Assembly: GCF_004661485.1 (NCBI RefSeq) | Contig: NZ_PQVH01000006.1 | Coordinates: 124,001 to 188,000, forward strand | Reading direction: 5' to 3' | Source of the DNA: Methylotenera oryzisoli | GTDB taxonomy: Bacteria > Pseudomonadota > Gammaproteobacteria > Burkholderiales > Methylophilaceae | DNA length: 64,000 nucleotides | Shown here: positions 39,075-48,742 of the stretch, piece after piece | How the letters are laid out: each line of letters starts with the position of its first letter | Numbering within the stretch: position 1 is the first letter of the stretch | The notes under the pieces: generated by a model | The model's input: the letters and a program-made list of their open reading frames with translations, nothing else | Databases searched by the model: none | Told to the model about the DNA's origin: nothing | Made by a program: the position numbers and the translations under genes

Positions 39075-39962
39075 ATGATTAATTACAAACAATTCCATTA
39101 CTTTTGGGCGGTAGCAAAAGCTGGCAGCATTGTGAAAGCCAGCAGACAGTTACATTTAACGCCACAAACCATCAGCGGGCAAATTGCAATTCTTGAAGCC
39201 TCACTCGGTGTTTCACTATTCAGAAAAGTTGGGCGCGGCATCGAACTTACCGAAACTGGAGAGTTGGCACTCACTTACGCTGACGACATATTTCAAACCG
39301 GTAATGCACTAGAAGAAACACTGCGCGCAGGCTCCAAAGAACGTTCACGATTATTTAGAGTGGGTATTTCCGATGCTGTTCCCAAATCCATTGCCTATCG
39401 ATTACTAGCGCCTGCAATGTCATTAGCAGAACCGATTAAAATTATTTGTCGTGAAGGTAAGCTAGAGTCTTTACTCGGTGAGCTTGCCATCCATCGTCTG
39501 GATTTGGTGTTATCAGACCGCCCTATGCCTAGTGAAATTGATATTAAAGGCCGTAGCCAGCAACTATTGGAATGCGGCGTGAGCTTCTTTGCAGTTTCTG
39601 GCCTTGTACAATCGTCTGCGCTAGTGTTTCCACAACATCTAAGTAACACACCGTTACTGGTACCAGGCGAGGACAGCGCTGTACGTAAACGCCTGATGTC
39701 ATGGCTCAACACATTGCGTATGCAGCCACAAATTGTGGGAGAGTTTGATGATAGCGCGCTTATGCGTGCCTTTGGTCAGGCAGGCGTTGGAATATTCTGT
39801 GCGCCATCCATCATTGCAGATGAAGTGATTGCGCAACACAATGTGATTAAAATTGGCGAGACCGATCAAGTGACCGAACGATTCTACGCCATTTCTGTAG
39901 AACGTCGCGCCAATCACCCTGCGGTCGTCGCTGTTAACATGACATCATCAAAGATAAGCTAA
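39075..39962 (+). CDS. nhaR: LysR-family regulator, NhaR-like
   Basis: 295 aa from the ATG at 39075; a TTG at 39063 is less likely. N-terminal winged helix (NYKQFHYFWAVAKAGSIVKA) and effector domain. The text fits NhaR, which activates the sodium/proton antiporter gene nhaA in response to sodium, but no nhaA is in the window. Divergent from htpX with a 139-base gap. Confidence 0.85.
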   Translation: MINYKQFHYFWAVAKAGSIVKASRQLHLTPQTISGQIAILEASLGVSLFRKVGRGIELTETGELALTYADDIFQTGNALEETLRAGSKERSRLFRVGISDAVPKSIAYRLLAPAMSLAEPIKIICREGKLESLLGELAIHRLDLVLSDRPMPSEIDIKGRSQQLLECGVSFFAVSGLVQSSALVFPQHLSNTPLLVPGEDSAVRKRLMSWLNTLRMQPQIVGEFDDSALMRAFGQAGVGIFCAPSIIADEVIAQHNVIKIGETDQVTERFYAISVERRANHPAVVAVNMTSSKIS

Positions 39963-40043
39963 AAAACCACCTCTATTGAAGAACTTATTATTTTTGCGTG
40001 GCTCATATCTAGCAATATTTTTTAAGATTAATAAGAGTTAGCC

Positions 40044-40805
40044 ATGTGTAATCTAATATTTCGTCGCTTAGCTTTTACCGCAATGTGCTGTCTTTCATTA
40101 AATAATGCCTACGCCTGCCTAGACAATAAATCTATAGCGCAATTAAAGGCGAATGAGGAACTGTACTTAGCCTCACGTAATGTAGCCACCATGACAGATG
40201 CTATTGAGGACAAACTGTTATCTGTTGATGTCGAACAAGCAAAATCAGAGGTAAAACAAGCCGAGGATGCATGTAATGTAACGATTACTTATACAGTATC
40301 CAGTGCAGATATTGATGAGGCTAACCAGTTATTGAGTGCTAACCCAGCAAAACGCATTATGCTAGCTGGTCAAGGCTATGAACTGCCAAGCCAAACTAGA
40401 TTAATTGCTACCGTTGGCGTCAAGCCAGATACTTTATCAATTCAACACAAGGATATATTACAAAGCGCTGCACTAGGCAAAAATCGCGCTTCCGTGGAAC
40501 TGCTGTATGCAACACTTGCACAAACCAGAGCAACGATAAGCCCTCAAAGTATAAATACTGAACGCTGGCCAGCGAGCTTGTTAGATCAAGAAATAAGTTT
40601 ATGCGAAAGCCAATATACTAGCGAAAGCAACGTGAATGGCTGCACTTGTAAAACCGATGCGATTAGTAAAAAAGTCAGTCCGCGCCAATTAAAATACATC
40701 AAATATCTAGCAAATGACCCTTATTCCTCCGCCACCGGCGCACTTTCCAGCTATAAAGAATTGTCAGACCAAGTGAATTTTGAGTGCAAATTAAAAAAAC
40801 GTTAA
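40044..40805 (+). CDS. Secreted protein of unknown function
   Basis: 253 aa. Signal peptide (about residues 1-24, ending NAYA) and a mature part with four widely spaced cysteines plus a CTC pair near 202-204. I do not recognise the family. The regular spacing of cysteines suggests disulphides, hence periplasmic or exported location. Located between nhaR-like and the UPF0158 gene. Confidence 0.65.
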   Translation: MCNLIFRRLAFTAMCCLSLNNAYACLDNKSIAQLKANEELYLASRNVATMTDAIEDKLLSVDVEQAKSEVKQAEDACNVTITYTVSSADIDEANQLLSANPAKRIMLAGQGYELPSQTRLIATVGVKPDTLSIQHKDILQSAALGKNRASVELLYATLAQTRATISPQSINTERWPASLLDQEISLCESQYTSESNVNGCTCKTDAISKKVSPRQLKYIKYLANDPYSSATGALSSYKELSDQVNFECKLKKR

Positions 40806-40843
40806 CTATTATTAATACTATAGCTAGATAATGGTTTCATCCT

Positions 40844-41275
40844 CTACTGTTCTGTATCTGTCAGGTTAACTCCATTTTCCTGACACCATGCTATCAAAGC
40901 ATCATCCGAAGCTTGTGCCTCAAACGCATACCACTTCTCAAGCAAGCCTTGATATTGCAGCATATCTTTAAACCGCCTGTAGGCGCCTCGCTTGCGAAAT
41001 AAACTAGCTACAAAGTTGTACTCATGTGGTAACTCTTGATCAATAAAAGACAAAGCGAAGCTCTGACCTAGCTTTAACTCGTTTTTATGCGGGACCTCTA
41101 TGTAGTTTGATGAGGTTTCAAGGTCGTCTGGCACCTCTTCCTCCAGCGTCAATACGCTAGATGTCCAGTAAATTTCGCCCGTATCTTTATTGATATAGGC
41201 ATGATGCTGCGCTGGCGAACCTGAGCTCACGAATTCAAACGCATTTCTAACCTCTGTAAAGCTCACACTAAGCAT
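40844..41275 (-). CDS. UPF0158-family protein
   Basis: 143 aa, acidic. The family lead FEFVSSGSPAQHHAYINKDTG and core YNFVASLFRKRGAYRRFKDML match PF03682 (UPF0158), whose role is unknown. It lies downstream of hxlR on the same strand, 31 bases away, so it may be co-transcribed. Confidence 0.8.
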   Translation of the reverse strand: MLSVSFTEVRNAFEFVSSGSPAQHHAYINKDTGEIYWTSSVLTLEEEVPDDLETSSNYIEVPHKNELKLGQSFALSFIDQELPHEYNFVASLFRKRGAYRRFKDMLQYQGLLEKWYAFEAQASDDALIAWCQENGVNLTDTEQ

Positions 41276-41306
41276 TAATTATTCAACCTATTGATTCATC
41301 GATATT

Positions 41307-41711
41307 TTATTCATCATATTCGCTAGCTACACCGCTCTTTTTGGCTTCTAATATTCTAGGTAAATTAATTTCTATCCAATCTACCAGCAGCTCTAACTGT
41401 TTTGCCAGCTCTTCACCTAGTGGTGTTAACGAATATTCAACATGCGGCGGCACTACTGGATAAGATACGCGCAAGATAAAACCATCCTGCTCTAATGTTT
41501 GCAGGGTTTGCGCCAACATTTTTTCACTTACGCCACTTAATTTTCTGCGTAAATCACTAAATCGGTGCATACCTTGCAATAGCGCCACTAACACCAGTCC
41601 ACCCCACCGATTTGTCACATGCTTAAGTATTTCACGTGATGGGCATTTCTCTGAAAAAACCTCACCACGCAGCATGCGCTCAGCTAATGTAATTGCTTGT
41701 TGTGTTGTCAT
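41307..41711 (-). CDS. HxlR-family transcriptional regulator
   Basis: 134 aa. The winged-helix core CPSREILKHVTNRWGGLVLV starts with the single conserved cysteine (C24) used by redox/electrophile sensors such as YodB and QorR, followed by LSGVSEKMLAQTLQTLEQDG. A second half-site of its operator overlaps the ribosome site (AAGGT). It likely represses the divergent oxidoreductase gene and itself, and is released when the cysteine reacts with quinones or aldehydes. Confidence 0.9.
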   Translation of the reverse strand: MTTQQAITLAERMLRGEVFSEKCPSREILKHVTNRWGGLVLVALLQGMHRFSDLRRKLSGVSEKMLAQTLQTLEQDGFILRVSYPVVPPHVEYSLTPLGEELAKQLELLVDWIEINLPRILEAKKSGVASEYDE

Positions 41712-41729
41712 AATACTTACCTTTTTGTA

Positions 41730-41748
41730 CGTACTTACTAATAGTAAG
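41730..41748. promoter_or_regulatory. HxlR operator in the divergent promoter
   Basis: Perfect palindrome TACTTACT-AAT-AGTAAGTA, and a further TACTTAC half-site at 41712-41718. YodB/QorR-type regulators bind sites of this kind between their own gene and a quinone or aldehyde detoxification gene. Confidence 0.8.
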
Positions 41749-41804
41749 TATATAGATTATTATGCATTACACCAATTCATTCATCTTACTAGAAAGGTTT
41801 TTTT

Positions 41805-42653
41805 ATGATCGTTATTACAGGCGCAACCGGCCAATTAGGCCGTTTAGTGATTACCTCACTTTTAAAAACAATCCCTGCATCCAACATCGTGGCAGCAGTT
41901 CGCAACCTTGATAAAGCCAAAGATCTTGCCGATTTGGGCGTTCAAGTACGTCATGCTGATTATAGCCAGCCCGAATCATGGGATACAGCTTTAGCTGGCG
42001 CCAGCAAAGTATTACTAATTTCATCCAATGAAATCGGCCAACGCTTTGCGCAGCACCGCACCGTGATTGATGCTGCAAAAAGAGCTAATGTTAAGTTATT
42101 AGCCTACACCAGCTTATTACATGCTGACACCTCACCACTGGGTTTAGCGGCAGAGCACCTATCTACCGAACAATACCTTGCAAACTCTGGTGTGCCATTT
42201 GTATTATTACGCCACGGCTGGTACACCGAGAATTACACCGGCTCCCTAGCCGCCAGCATTGCCCACGGCACACTCTATGGCAGTGCTGGTGACGGAAAAA
42301 TCGCTTCTGCCAGCCGTGCAGACTACGCACAAGCAGATGCCACCGTGCTCACCACGGAAAACCAAGCGGGGAAAATATATGAGTTAGTCGGCGATAGCGC
42401 TTACACACTCACTGAGTTAGCAGCTGAAGTATCCAAACAAACCGGTAAAACCATCAACTACGTCAATCTGCCTGAACAAGACTATCGGGAATTATTGGTC
42501 AAGGTTGGTCTACCGGATGTATTTGCAAATCTCATCGCAGACTCTGATACAGGTGCATCCAAAGGTGCACTCTATGAGGACAACAAACAACTTAGTAAAC
42601 TAATAGGCAGAGCAACTACGTCATTAAAAGACATGGTTGCAGCGGTAAGCTAG
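41805..42653 (+). CDS. NAD(P)H-dependent quinone oxidoreductase-like SDR (QorB-like)
   Basis: 282 aa. Atypical SDR with the loop TGATGQLGRLVI at the start and no active-site YxxxK, as in QorB/NmrA-type proteins. It probably reduces quinones with NAD(P)H and is under control of the divergent HxlR regulator. AAAGG ribosome site. Confidence 0.85.
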   Translation: MIVITGATGQLGRLVITSLLKTIPASNIVAAVRNLDKAKDLADLGVQVRHADYSQPESWDTALAGASKVLLISSNEIGQRFAQHRTVIDAAKRANVKLLAYTSLLHADTSPLGLAAEHLSTEQYLANSGVPFVLLRHGWYTENYTGSLAASIAHGTLYGSAGDGKIASASRADYAQADATVLTTENQAGKIYELVGDSAYTLTELAAEVSKQTGKTINYVNLPEQDYRELLVKVGLPDVFANLIADSDTGASKGALYEDNKQLSKLIGRATTSLKDMVAAVS

Positions 42654-42688
42654 GTCATAGCTTGAATAGTTAGCTAGACGGTATTCAA

Positions 42689-42714
42689 AAATGGCAGCCA
42701 TCTGGCTGCCATTT
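42689..42714 (+). terminator. Terminator after the QorB-like gene
   Basis: AATGGCAGCC with GGCTGCCATT, loop ATCT, just before the restriction-modification operon. Confidence 0.75.
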
Positions 42715-42753
42715 CTACGTTAGAATACATATCTAAAACAAAAGAGCTGACAA

Positions 42754-45700
42754 ATGAAGTTTAATGAAGACTCTAGGGTAAAAATACCAGCTATTCTGCA
42801 TTTAGTCAGACTAGGCTATACCTATTTGTCACTTAAAGACGCTAAATGGGATTTAGACACCAACATTTTTCATGATATTTTCAAGCAGTCTATCAAGCAC
42901 ATAAATCCAAGTGTAGATTCCAGCGATATAGATCGTGCTTTTTTAGAGCTAAAGTTATCCTTAGATAACCAAGATTTAGGCAAAGCCTTTTTTCAAAAAA
43001 TCACAAGCCGATCAGGTATCAAACTCATCGATTTTGAAAACTTCAACAATAACAGTTTTCATGTTGTCACCGAGTTACCCTATATCAATGGTGATGAAGA
43101 ATTTCGACCTGATATCACGCTTTTAATAAACGGCATGCCACTAGTGTTTATCGAGGTTAAAAAGCCAAATAACAAAGATGGTATCTTGGCTGAGCGAGAG
43201 CGCATTAATCGACGTTTTCAAAATAGTAAATTTAGGCGGTTCGCCAACATTACCCAGCTCATGGTGTTCTCCAATAATATGGAGTATGAAGATGGCGCCT
43301 TAGAGCCTATTGAAGGCGCATTTTACGCCACACCGTCTTACGATGCGCCTATCTTTAATTATTTCCGTGAAGAAGAAATACTCAATCTATCCGCATTATT
43401 AAAACCGCTACCAGAAGAGGTTGAGCTAGCCGTCCTTAAAGACAATAATTTGGAAGTCATCCGAAACAATCCAGAGTTCACTACTAACAAAGAGCCATCT
43501 CGACCCACCAACCGTATTTGCACCTCACTGTTTAATCGTGAGAGACTGGCTTTCTTATTGCAATACGGAATTGCCTATGTGAATGAAAGCAACGGTATTG
43601 AAAAACATGTCATGCGCTATCCGCAGCTGTTTGCTACCAAGGCGATTGAACAAAAGCTTAACGAAGGGGTTAAAAAAGGCATTATTTGGCATACACAAGG
43701 CAGTGGTAAAACCGCATTAGCGTTTTATAACGTACGCCATCTAACGGCCTATTTTCAACGCAAAAATACGATACCTAAGTTTTATTTCATTGTGGATAGG
43801 CTTGATCTTCTCACACAAGCCCAGCGAGAATTCTCAGCACGTGGTTTAGTAGTACATATCATTAACTCACGCGACGACTTTGCAAAAGACATTAAAACGA
43901 CCAGCGTCATTAACAACAATGCTGGCAAGCCAGAAATCACCGTTGTAAATATTCAAAAATTCCAAGATGACCCTGACGTTATCTCTACAAAAGACTACGA
44001 CATCAACATTCAGCGCATTTACTTTTTAGATGAAGTCCATCGAAGCTACAATCCCAAAGGGAGCTTTCTAGCAAACTTGGAGCAATCCGATACCAACGCC
44101 ATCAAAATTGGTTTAACTGGCACACCTTTGCTGGGCAACGACTACAACTCGCGTAAGCTGTTTGGTGATTACATACACAAGTATTACTACAACAAATCAA
44201 TTGCTGATGGTTACACGTTGCGTTTAATTCGTGAAGAAATCTCAACCAGTTATAAACTGACGCTACAAAAAGCCCTTGAGCAAATCCAAGTTCAGCAAGG
44301 CAAAATTGATAAAAGTGATGTATATGCAGATAGCCGATTTGTAGAACCGATGCTTGATTACATCGTGAGTGATTTTGAGAGCTCACGCGAAACCTATGGA
44401 GACAACTCAATCGGAGCGATGGTGATTTGTGACAGCGCAAATCAAGCAAAAATACTTTATGAAATTTTTAATGCAAAATACGCTAATAACTCGGCATTTG
44501 TTCAAGATGCAGCGAATGACGCCTATATTGAGCAAAGAATAGCCGCCCAGGAACGCGCAAGTTATCAAGTCAATAAAAAGCTAACCTATAAAGTGAAAAC
44601 GGCCGCTTTAATTCTGCACGATGTTGGTGATAAAGAGTTCCGCAAAGACTTAGTTGAAGACTTTAAGTCAGGCAAGATAGACCTGTTAATCGTATTCAAC
44701 ATGCTACTCACAGGCTTTGATGCTAAGCGCTTAAAGAAGCTATACCTCGGCCGCGTCATCCGCAAGCACAACTTGCTACAAGCACTCACCCGTGTTAATC
44801 GCACCTATAAAAAATTCCGTTATGGTTACGTGGTCGATTTTGCTGACATCAGCAAAGAGTTTGCAGAAACCAATCGTGAATACTTAGAAGAGCTACAGTC
44901 TGAATTAGGGGATGAGATGGAGCACTACTCTCACCTCTTTAAATCACAAGAAGAAATCAAACAAGAAATTGAACACATTAAAGATGTGCTGTTTAGGTTT
45001 GATACCCATAACGCGGAAATCTTTTCACAACAAATCACGCAAATTCAAGATAAAAAAACCATCTTGGCGCTTAAAAAAGCACTCGAAGATGCACGAGCGC
45101 TTTACAACATTATCCGCCTGCAAGGTGATTACGATTTCTTGAATGATTTAGATTTCCAAAAGCTCAACTTGCTTTACCGCGAAACCAGCAATCATCTCGA
45201 TTTGCTCAATACCAAAGACCAACTTGCCTCAGCTGAGAACACGGCAAACCTACTGGATATCGCCCTAGAAGACATTATTTTCAAATTCACCAAAATAGGT
45301 GAACAAGAGCTGGTTCTAGCTGACCAGCTCAAAAATACCCTGCGTCAGACACGCGAAGCCTTGGCTTCTAATTTTGATCAACAAGACCCAAAATTTATCA
45401 GCTTAAAAGAAGAGCTAGAGCGATTATTTAAGAAGAAGAACCTCAGTGAAGTCACCCAGCAAGAGATGACTGCCAACATTGAAGTGTTGGATAAAATCCA
45501 TACGCGCATTAAAGCGCTTAATCGGGAAAACAATCAGTTGCGCCAAAAGTATCATGGTGACGTAAAATACGCCCGCATTCACAAACGCCTGCATGAGCAT
45601 AGCGATTTGACCAAGAATGAACGCAAGATCTTTGAAGCGCTATCAGCTGTTAAAGCGGATACAGATGAACAAGTGTTAGTGAACAATCAATTAGTAGATA

Positions 45701-45858
45701 ACGAGAGCTACTTTGCACGTATGGTCATGCCATCAGTCATAAGTCGCTTTGTGAAAGAACAAGAAATCAAACTCAACCCAACATCATCAAACTATATCAA
45801 TCAACTGGTGGTGGCTGAGTATATGAAAGAGTTTAATAGTGGAGCACGTCCGTGGTAG
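42754..45858 (+). CDS. hsdR: Type I restriction enzyme, R (translocase/nuclease) subunit
   Basis: 1034 aa. N-terminal PD-(D/E)xK nuclease: D120 in FRPDITL and E134-x-K136 in VFIEVKKP. The SF2 helicase motor follows: Walker A TQGSGKT (G316-T320), DEVH box (426-429), GLTGTP, and motif VI-like QALTRVNRTYKKF. A coiled-coil C-terminus binds the methylase. It cuts unmethylated DNA after ATP-driven translocation. First gene of a tight operon; its stop overlaps hsdM by 7 bases. Confidence 0.95.
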   Translation: MKFNEDSRVKIPAILHLVRLGYTYLSLKDAKWDLDTNIFHDIFKQSIKHINPSVDSSDIDRAFLELKLSLDNQDLGKAFFQKITSRSGIKLIDFENFNNNSFHVVTELPYINGDEEFRPDITLLINGMPLVFIEVKKPNNKDGILAERERINRRFQNSKFRRFANITQLMVFSNNMEYEDGALEPIEGAFYATPSYDAPIFNYFREEEILNLSALLKPLPEEVELAVLKDNNLEVIRNNPEFTTNKEPSRPTNRICTSLFNRERLAFLLQYGIAYVNESNGIEKHVMRYPQLFATKAIEQKLNEGVKKGIIWHTQGSGKTALAFYNVRHLTAYFQRKNTIPKFYFIVDRLDLLTQAQREFSARGLVVHIINSRDDFAKDIKTTSVINNNAGKPEITVVNIQKFQDDPDVISTKDYDINIQRIYFLDEVHRSYNPKGSFLANLEQSDTNAIKIGLTGTPLLGNDYNSRKLFGDYIHKYYYNKSIADGYTLRLIREEISTSYKLTLQKALEQIQVQQGKIDKSDVYADSRFVEPMLDYIVSDFESSRETYGDNSIGAMVICDSANQAKILYEIFNAKYANNSAFVQDAANDAYIEQRIAAQERASYQVNKKLTYKVKTAALILHDVGDKEFRKDLVEDFKSGKIDLLIVFNMLLTGFDAKRLKKLYLGRVIRKHNLLQALTRVNRTYKKFRYGYVVDFADISKEFAETNREYLEELQSELGDEMEHYSHLFKSQEEIKQEIEHIKDVLFRFDTHNAEIFSQQITQIQDKKTILALKKALEDARALYNIIRLQGDYDFLNDLDFQKLNLLYRETSNHLDLLNTKDQLASAENTANLLDIALEDIIFKFTKIGEQELVLADQLKNTLRQTREALASNFDQQDPKFISLKEELERLFKKKNLSEVTQQEMTANIEVLDKIHTRIKALNRENNQLRQKYHGDVKYARIHKRLHEHSDLTKNERKIFEALSAVKADTDEQVLVNNQLVDNESYFARMVMPSVISRFVKEQEIKLNPTSSNYINQLVVAEYMKEFNSGARPW

Positions 45859-47486
45859 AAATTGAGTTTCAACAAAAAACAAAAGAGCTTATCGATAACC
45901 TAAAGGCCATTTGCGCCAGTTATGGCTTAGGCAACGATGGTAACGAGTTCAAAATCATCACACAGGTGTTTTTATATAAATTTCTCAATGATAAATTTGC
46001 TTTTGAGATTAAAAAAATCAACCCAAAACTCGCCGATGCTGAGCGCTGGGAAGATGAAATTGCGAAACTCAGCGATGATGATTTTGAAATGCTCAAATTA
46101 CAACTGGGGCCAGATACCGCACGCCTGAAAACCACGCATTTCATCAACCACCTGTTTAACCAACAAAACGCCGCTGATTTTGCCAAACTGTTTGATGACA
46201 CCTTAATGGACATCGCCATCAGCAATAACGATATTTATGCCGTAGTCACCGATAGCGGTGAAAAAATCCGTTTGTTTGATCGTGTCAGCGAGTTTTTAAC
46301 CGATGTATCCAAACGCGATGCGTTTTGCCGTGCCATTATCAACAAACTGGGTGACTTTAGCTTTGAGCGCATTTTTACCCAAAAATTTGATTTTTACGCC
46401 ACCATCTTTGAATACCTGATTAAAGACTACAACAGCAACAGTGGCGGCAAATATGCCGAGTATTACACCCCACATGCTGTGGCCAGAATCATGGCAGCGA
46501 TTTTAGTGCCTGAAGCGCAACGCGGGCAGATTAAAAACGCCAGCTGTTACGACCCAAGTGCGGGTTCTGGCACCTTGCTCATGAATGTAGCCCACGCCAT
46601 TGGTGAAAACCGTTGCAGTATCTACACCCAAGATATTTCACAAAAATCATCCAACCTGTTGCGCTTAAACTTAATCCTTAACAACTTGGTGCATTCCATC
46701 CCCAATGTGATTCAAGGCAACACCATGTTGCACCCTGCGCATAAAGAGCAAGGGCAGCTCAGGCAGTTTGATTTTATTGTCTCTAACCCGCCATTTAAAA
46801 TGGACTTTAGCGACTTTAGAGACCAACTCGATAGCAAAGAAAACAAAGCCCGCTTTTTTGCAGGCATCCCCAATGTGCCAAAACAAGCCACCGACAAAAT
46901 GGCGATTTACCAATTGTTTTTGCAGCACATCATCCACTCGCTTAAAGCCACAGGCAAAGCCGCCGTGGTAGTGCCCACAGGCTTTATCACCGCACAATCG
47001 GGTATTGATAAAGCCATTCGCCAAAAACTGGTGGATGAAAAAATGCTCGCAGGCGTAGTATCTATGCCCAGCAATATTTTTGCAACCACAGGCACCAACG
47101 TCTCTATTTTGTTTATCGACGCCACCAACAAAGCCGATGTGGTGTTGATTGATGCCTCTAACTTAGGCGAGAAAATCAAAGACGGTAAAAACCAAAAAAC
47201 TGTGCTTAAAGATGAAGAAGAACAACGCATTATCGACGTGTTTAACCACAAACAAGTGCAAGATGATTTTTCTGTGGTGGTGAGTTATGCGCAAATTCAA
47301 GAGAAAAATTACTCACTGAGCGCAGGGCAATATTTTGATGTGAAAATTGAGTTTGTAGATATTACGCCAGAGAAATTTGCGGAGAAGATGAAAGGCTTTA
47401 CCGACAATTTGGATAGTTTGTTTAATCAATCACGCGAATTGGAAGTTGAGATTAAAAAGCAGTTAGCAAATTTAGATTATGATTAA
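45852..47486 (+). CDS. hsdM: Type I restriction-modification, M (adenine methylase) subunit
   Basis: 544 aa, GTG start inside hsdR. SAM loop YDPSAGSGTLL (about residue 235) and catalytic NPPF (about residue 314) mark an N6-adenine methylase. The N-terminal helical HsdM_N domain is present. It acts with HsdS to methylate the recognition site and with HsdR to cut. Confidence 0.96.
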   Translation: MVEIEFQQKTKELIDNLKAICASYGLGNDGNEFKIITQVFLYKFLNDKFAFEIKKINPKLADAERWEDEIAKLSDDDFEMLKLQLGPDTARLKTTHFINHLFNQQNAADFAKLFDDTLMDIAISNNDIYAVVTDSGEKIRLFDRVSEFLTDVSKRDAFCRAIINKLGDFSFERIFTQKFDFYATIFEYLIKDYNSNSGGKYAEYYTPHAVARIMAAILVPEAQRGQIKNASCYDPSAGSGTLLMNVAHAIGENRCSIYTQDISQKSSNLLRLNLILNNLVHSIPNVIQGNTMLHPAHKEQGQLRQFDFIVSNPPFKMDFSDFRDQLDSKENKARFFAGIPNVPKQATDKMAIYQLFLQHIIHSLKATGKAAVVVPTGFITAQSGIDKAIRQKLVDEKMLAGVVSMPSNIFATTGTNVSILFIDATNKADVVLIDASNLGEKIKDGKNQKTVLKDEEEQRIIDVFNHKQVQDDFSVVVSYAQIQEKNYSLSAGQYFDVKIEFVDITPEKFAEKMKGFTDNLDSLFNQSRELEVEIKKQLANLDYD

Positions 47487-48741
47487 AAATAAACTCAAAG
47501 ACATATCTTTATCAATTTCGAGTGGGCTTACGCCATTAAGAAGCAACAACGAGTTCTGGCTAAATGGTGAGATACCATGGTTAAAAACTGAGCAATTGGG
47601 CGAGAAGTACATTTACCACACGAACGAGCACATAACTAAAAATGCACTTAATAAAACCAGCATTAAAATTAATCCTGAAAATACTCTGTCGATTGCAATG
47701 TATGGTGAGGGTAAAACTCGCGGTAACTTGTCAATCTTGAAGAGTCCGATGACTACTAATCAGGCGTGCTGTAATGTTGTAATCGACCCATCAAAAGCCC
47801 ATTACGAATACATTTACTATTACTTAAAGACCCAATATGAGGAGATAAGAAATTTATCTTCTGGAGTAAGAAAGAATTTAAATTCTAATGACATTAAGAA
47901 TTATCCAATCCGTCTTCCTAGTAGCTTAGACATCCAATTTTCAATCGCGAATGTTTTAAAGTCCTTAGACAACAAAATCGAACTCAACAACCGCATAAAC
48001 GCCAATCTGGAAGCCATGGCTAAAACCTTGTACGACTATTGGTTTGTACAGTTTGATTTCCCCGATGCCAACGGCAAACCCTACAAAACCTCTGGCGGAA
48101 AAATGGTCTATAACCAAACTCTAAAGCGTGAGATTCCTGAGGGTTGGACAACTGAGCCACTAACCAAAAGTTGTGATGTAGTGGATTGCTTACACTCAAA
48201 AAAACCTGATTTTTATAACGAATCAGAAGATGCCTACCTTTTACAGTTGGATAACATTACTGACTCTCGGCAAATTAACCTAGAACAAAAATACTTTGTT
48301 TCAAAGCATGACTACTCTGAATGGACTTCAAGAATTGAGGTTAAACATTTTGATATTGTGATGACTAACGCTGGTCGAATCGCTGCATTTGCCCAAGTTC
48401 CCAAAGGTATACGATGTGGTATTGGGAGGAATATAACTGCAATAAGGCCAAATAACATTAAACCAAATTACTTTTATATGAGTCTATCTGGCAATGACAT
48501 ACAAAAACAGATTTTAAGCAACCTAGATCATGGTGCGTTTTTCAAAAGTTTCAACGTTAAGGGAATCAAAAAACTGTTTTTAACACGCCCAATTGATAAT
48601 ATTGAGTCTAAATTTGAAGAACTTATTTCCCCAATAATAGAAAAGCGTAATGCAGCTCTCGCTGAAAATGCGAAATTAGCTTCTTTGTGTGATTGGCTCC
48701 TCCCTATGCTCATGAACGGTCAAGTCACAGTTAAAGGCTAA
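47479..48741 (+). CDS. hsdS: Type I restriction-modification, S (specificity) subunit
   Basis: 420 aa, overlapping hsdM by 8 bases. Two target-recognition domains (about 1-150 and 215-370) are separated by the conserved helix IELNNRINANLEAMAKTLYD and followed by a second copy (KRNAALAENAKLASLCDWLL). Each TRD reads one half of a bipartite site; the actual site cannot be predicted from here. Confidence 0.94.
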   Translation: MIKNKLKDISLSISSGLTPLRSNNEFWLNGEIPWLKTEQLGEKYIYHTNEHITKNALNKTSIKINPENTLSIAMYGEGKTRGNLSILKSPMTTNQACCNVVIDPSKAHYEYIYYYLKTQYEEIRNLSSGVRKNLNSNDIKNYPIRLPSSLDIQFSIANVLKSLDNKIELNNRINANLEAMAKTLYDYWFVQFDFPDANGKPYKTSGGKMVYNQTLKREIPEGWTTEPLTKSCDVVDCLHSKKPDFYNESEDAYLLQLDNITDSRQINLEQKYFVSKHDYSEWTSRIEVKHFDIVMTNAGRIAAFAQVPKGIRCGIGRNITAIRPNNIKPNYFYMSLSGNDIQKQILSNLDHGAFFKSFNVKGIKKLFLTRPIDNIESKFEELISPIIEKRNAALAENAKLASLCDWLLPMLMNGQVTVKG

Positions 48742-48742
48742 G

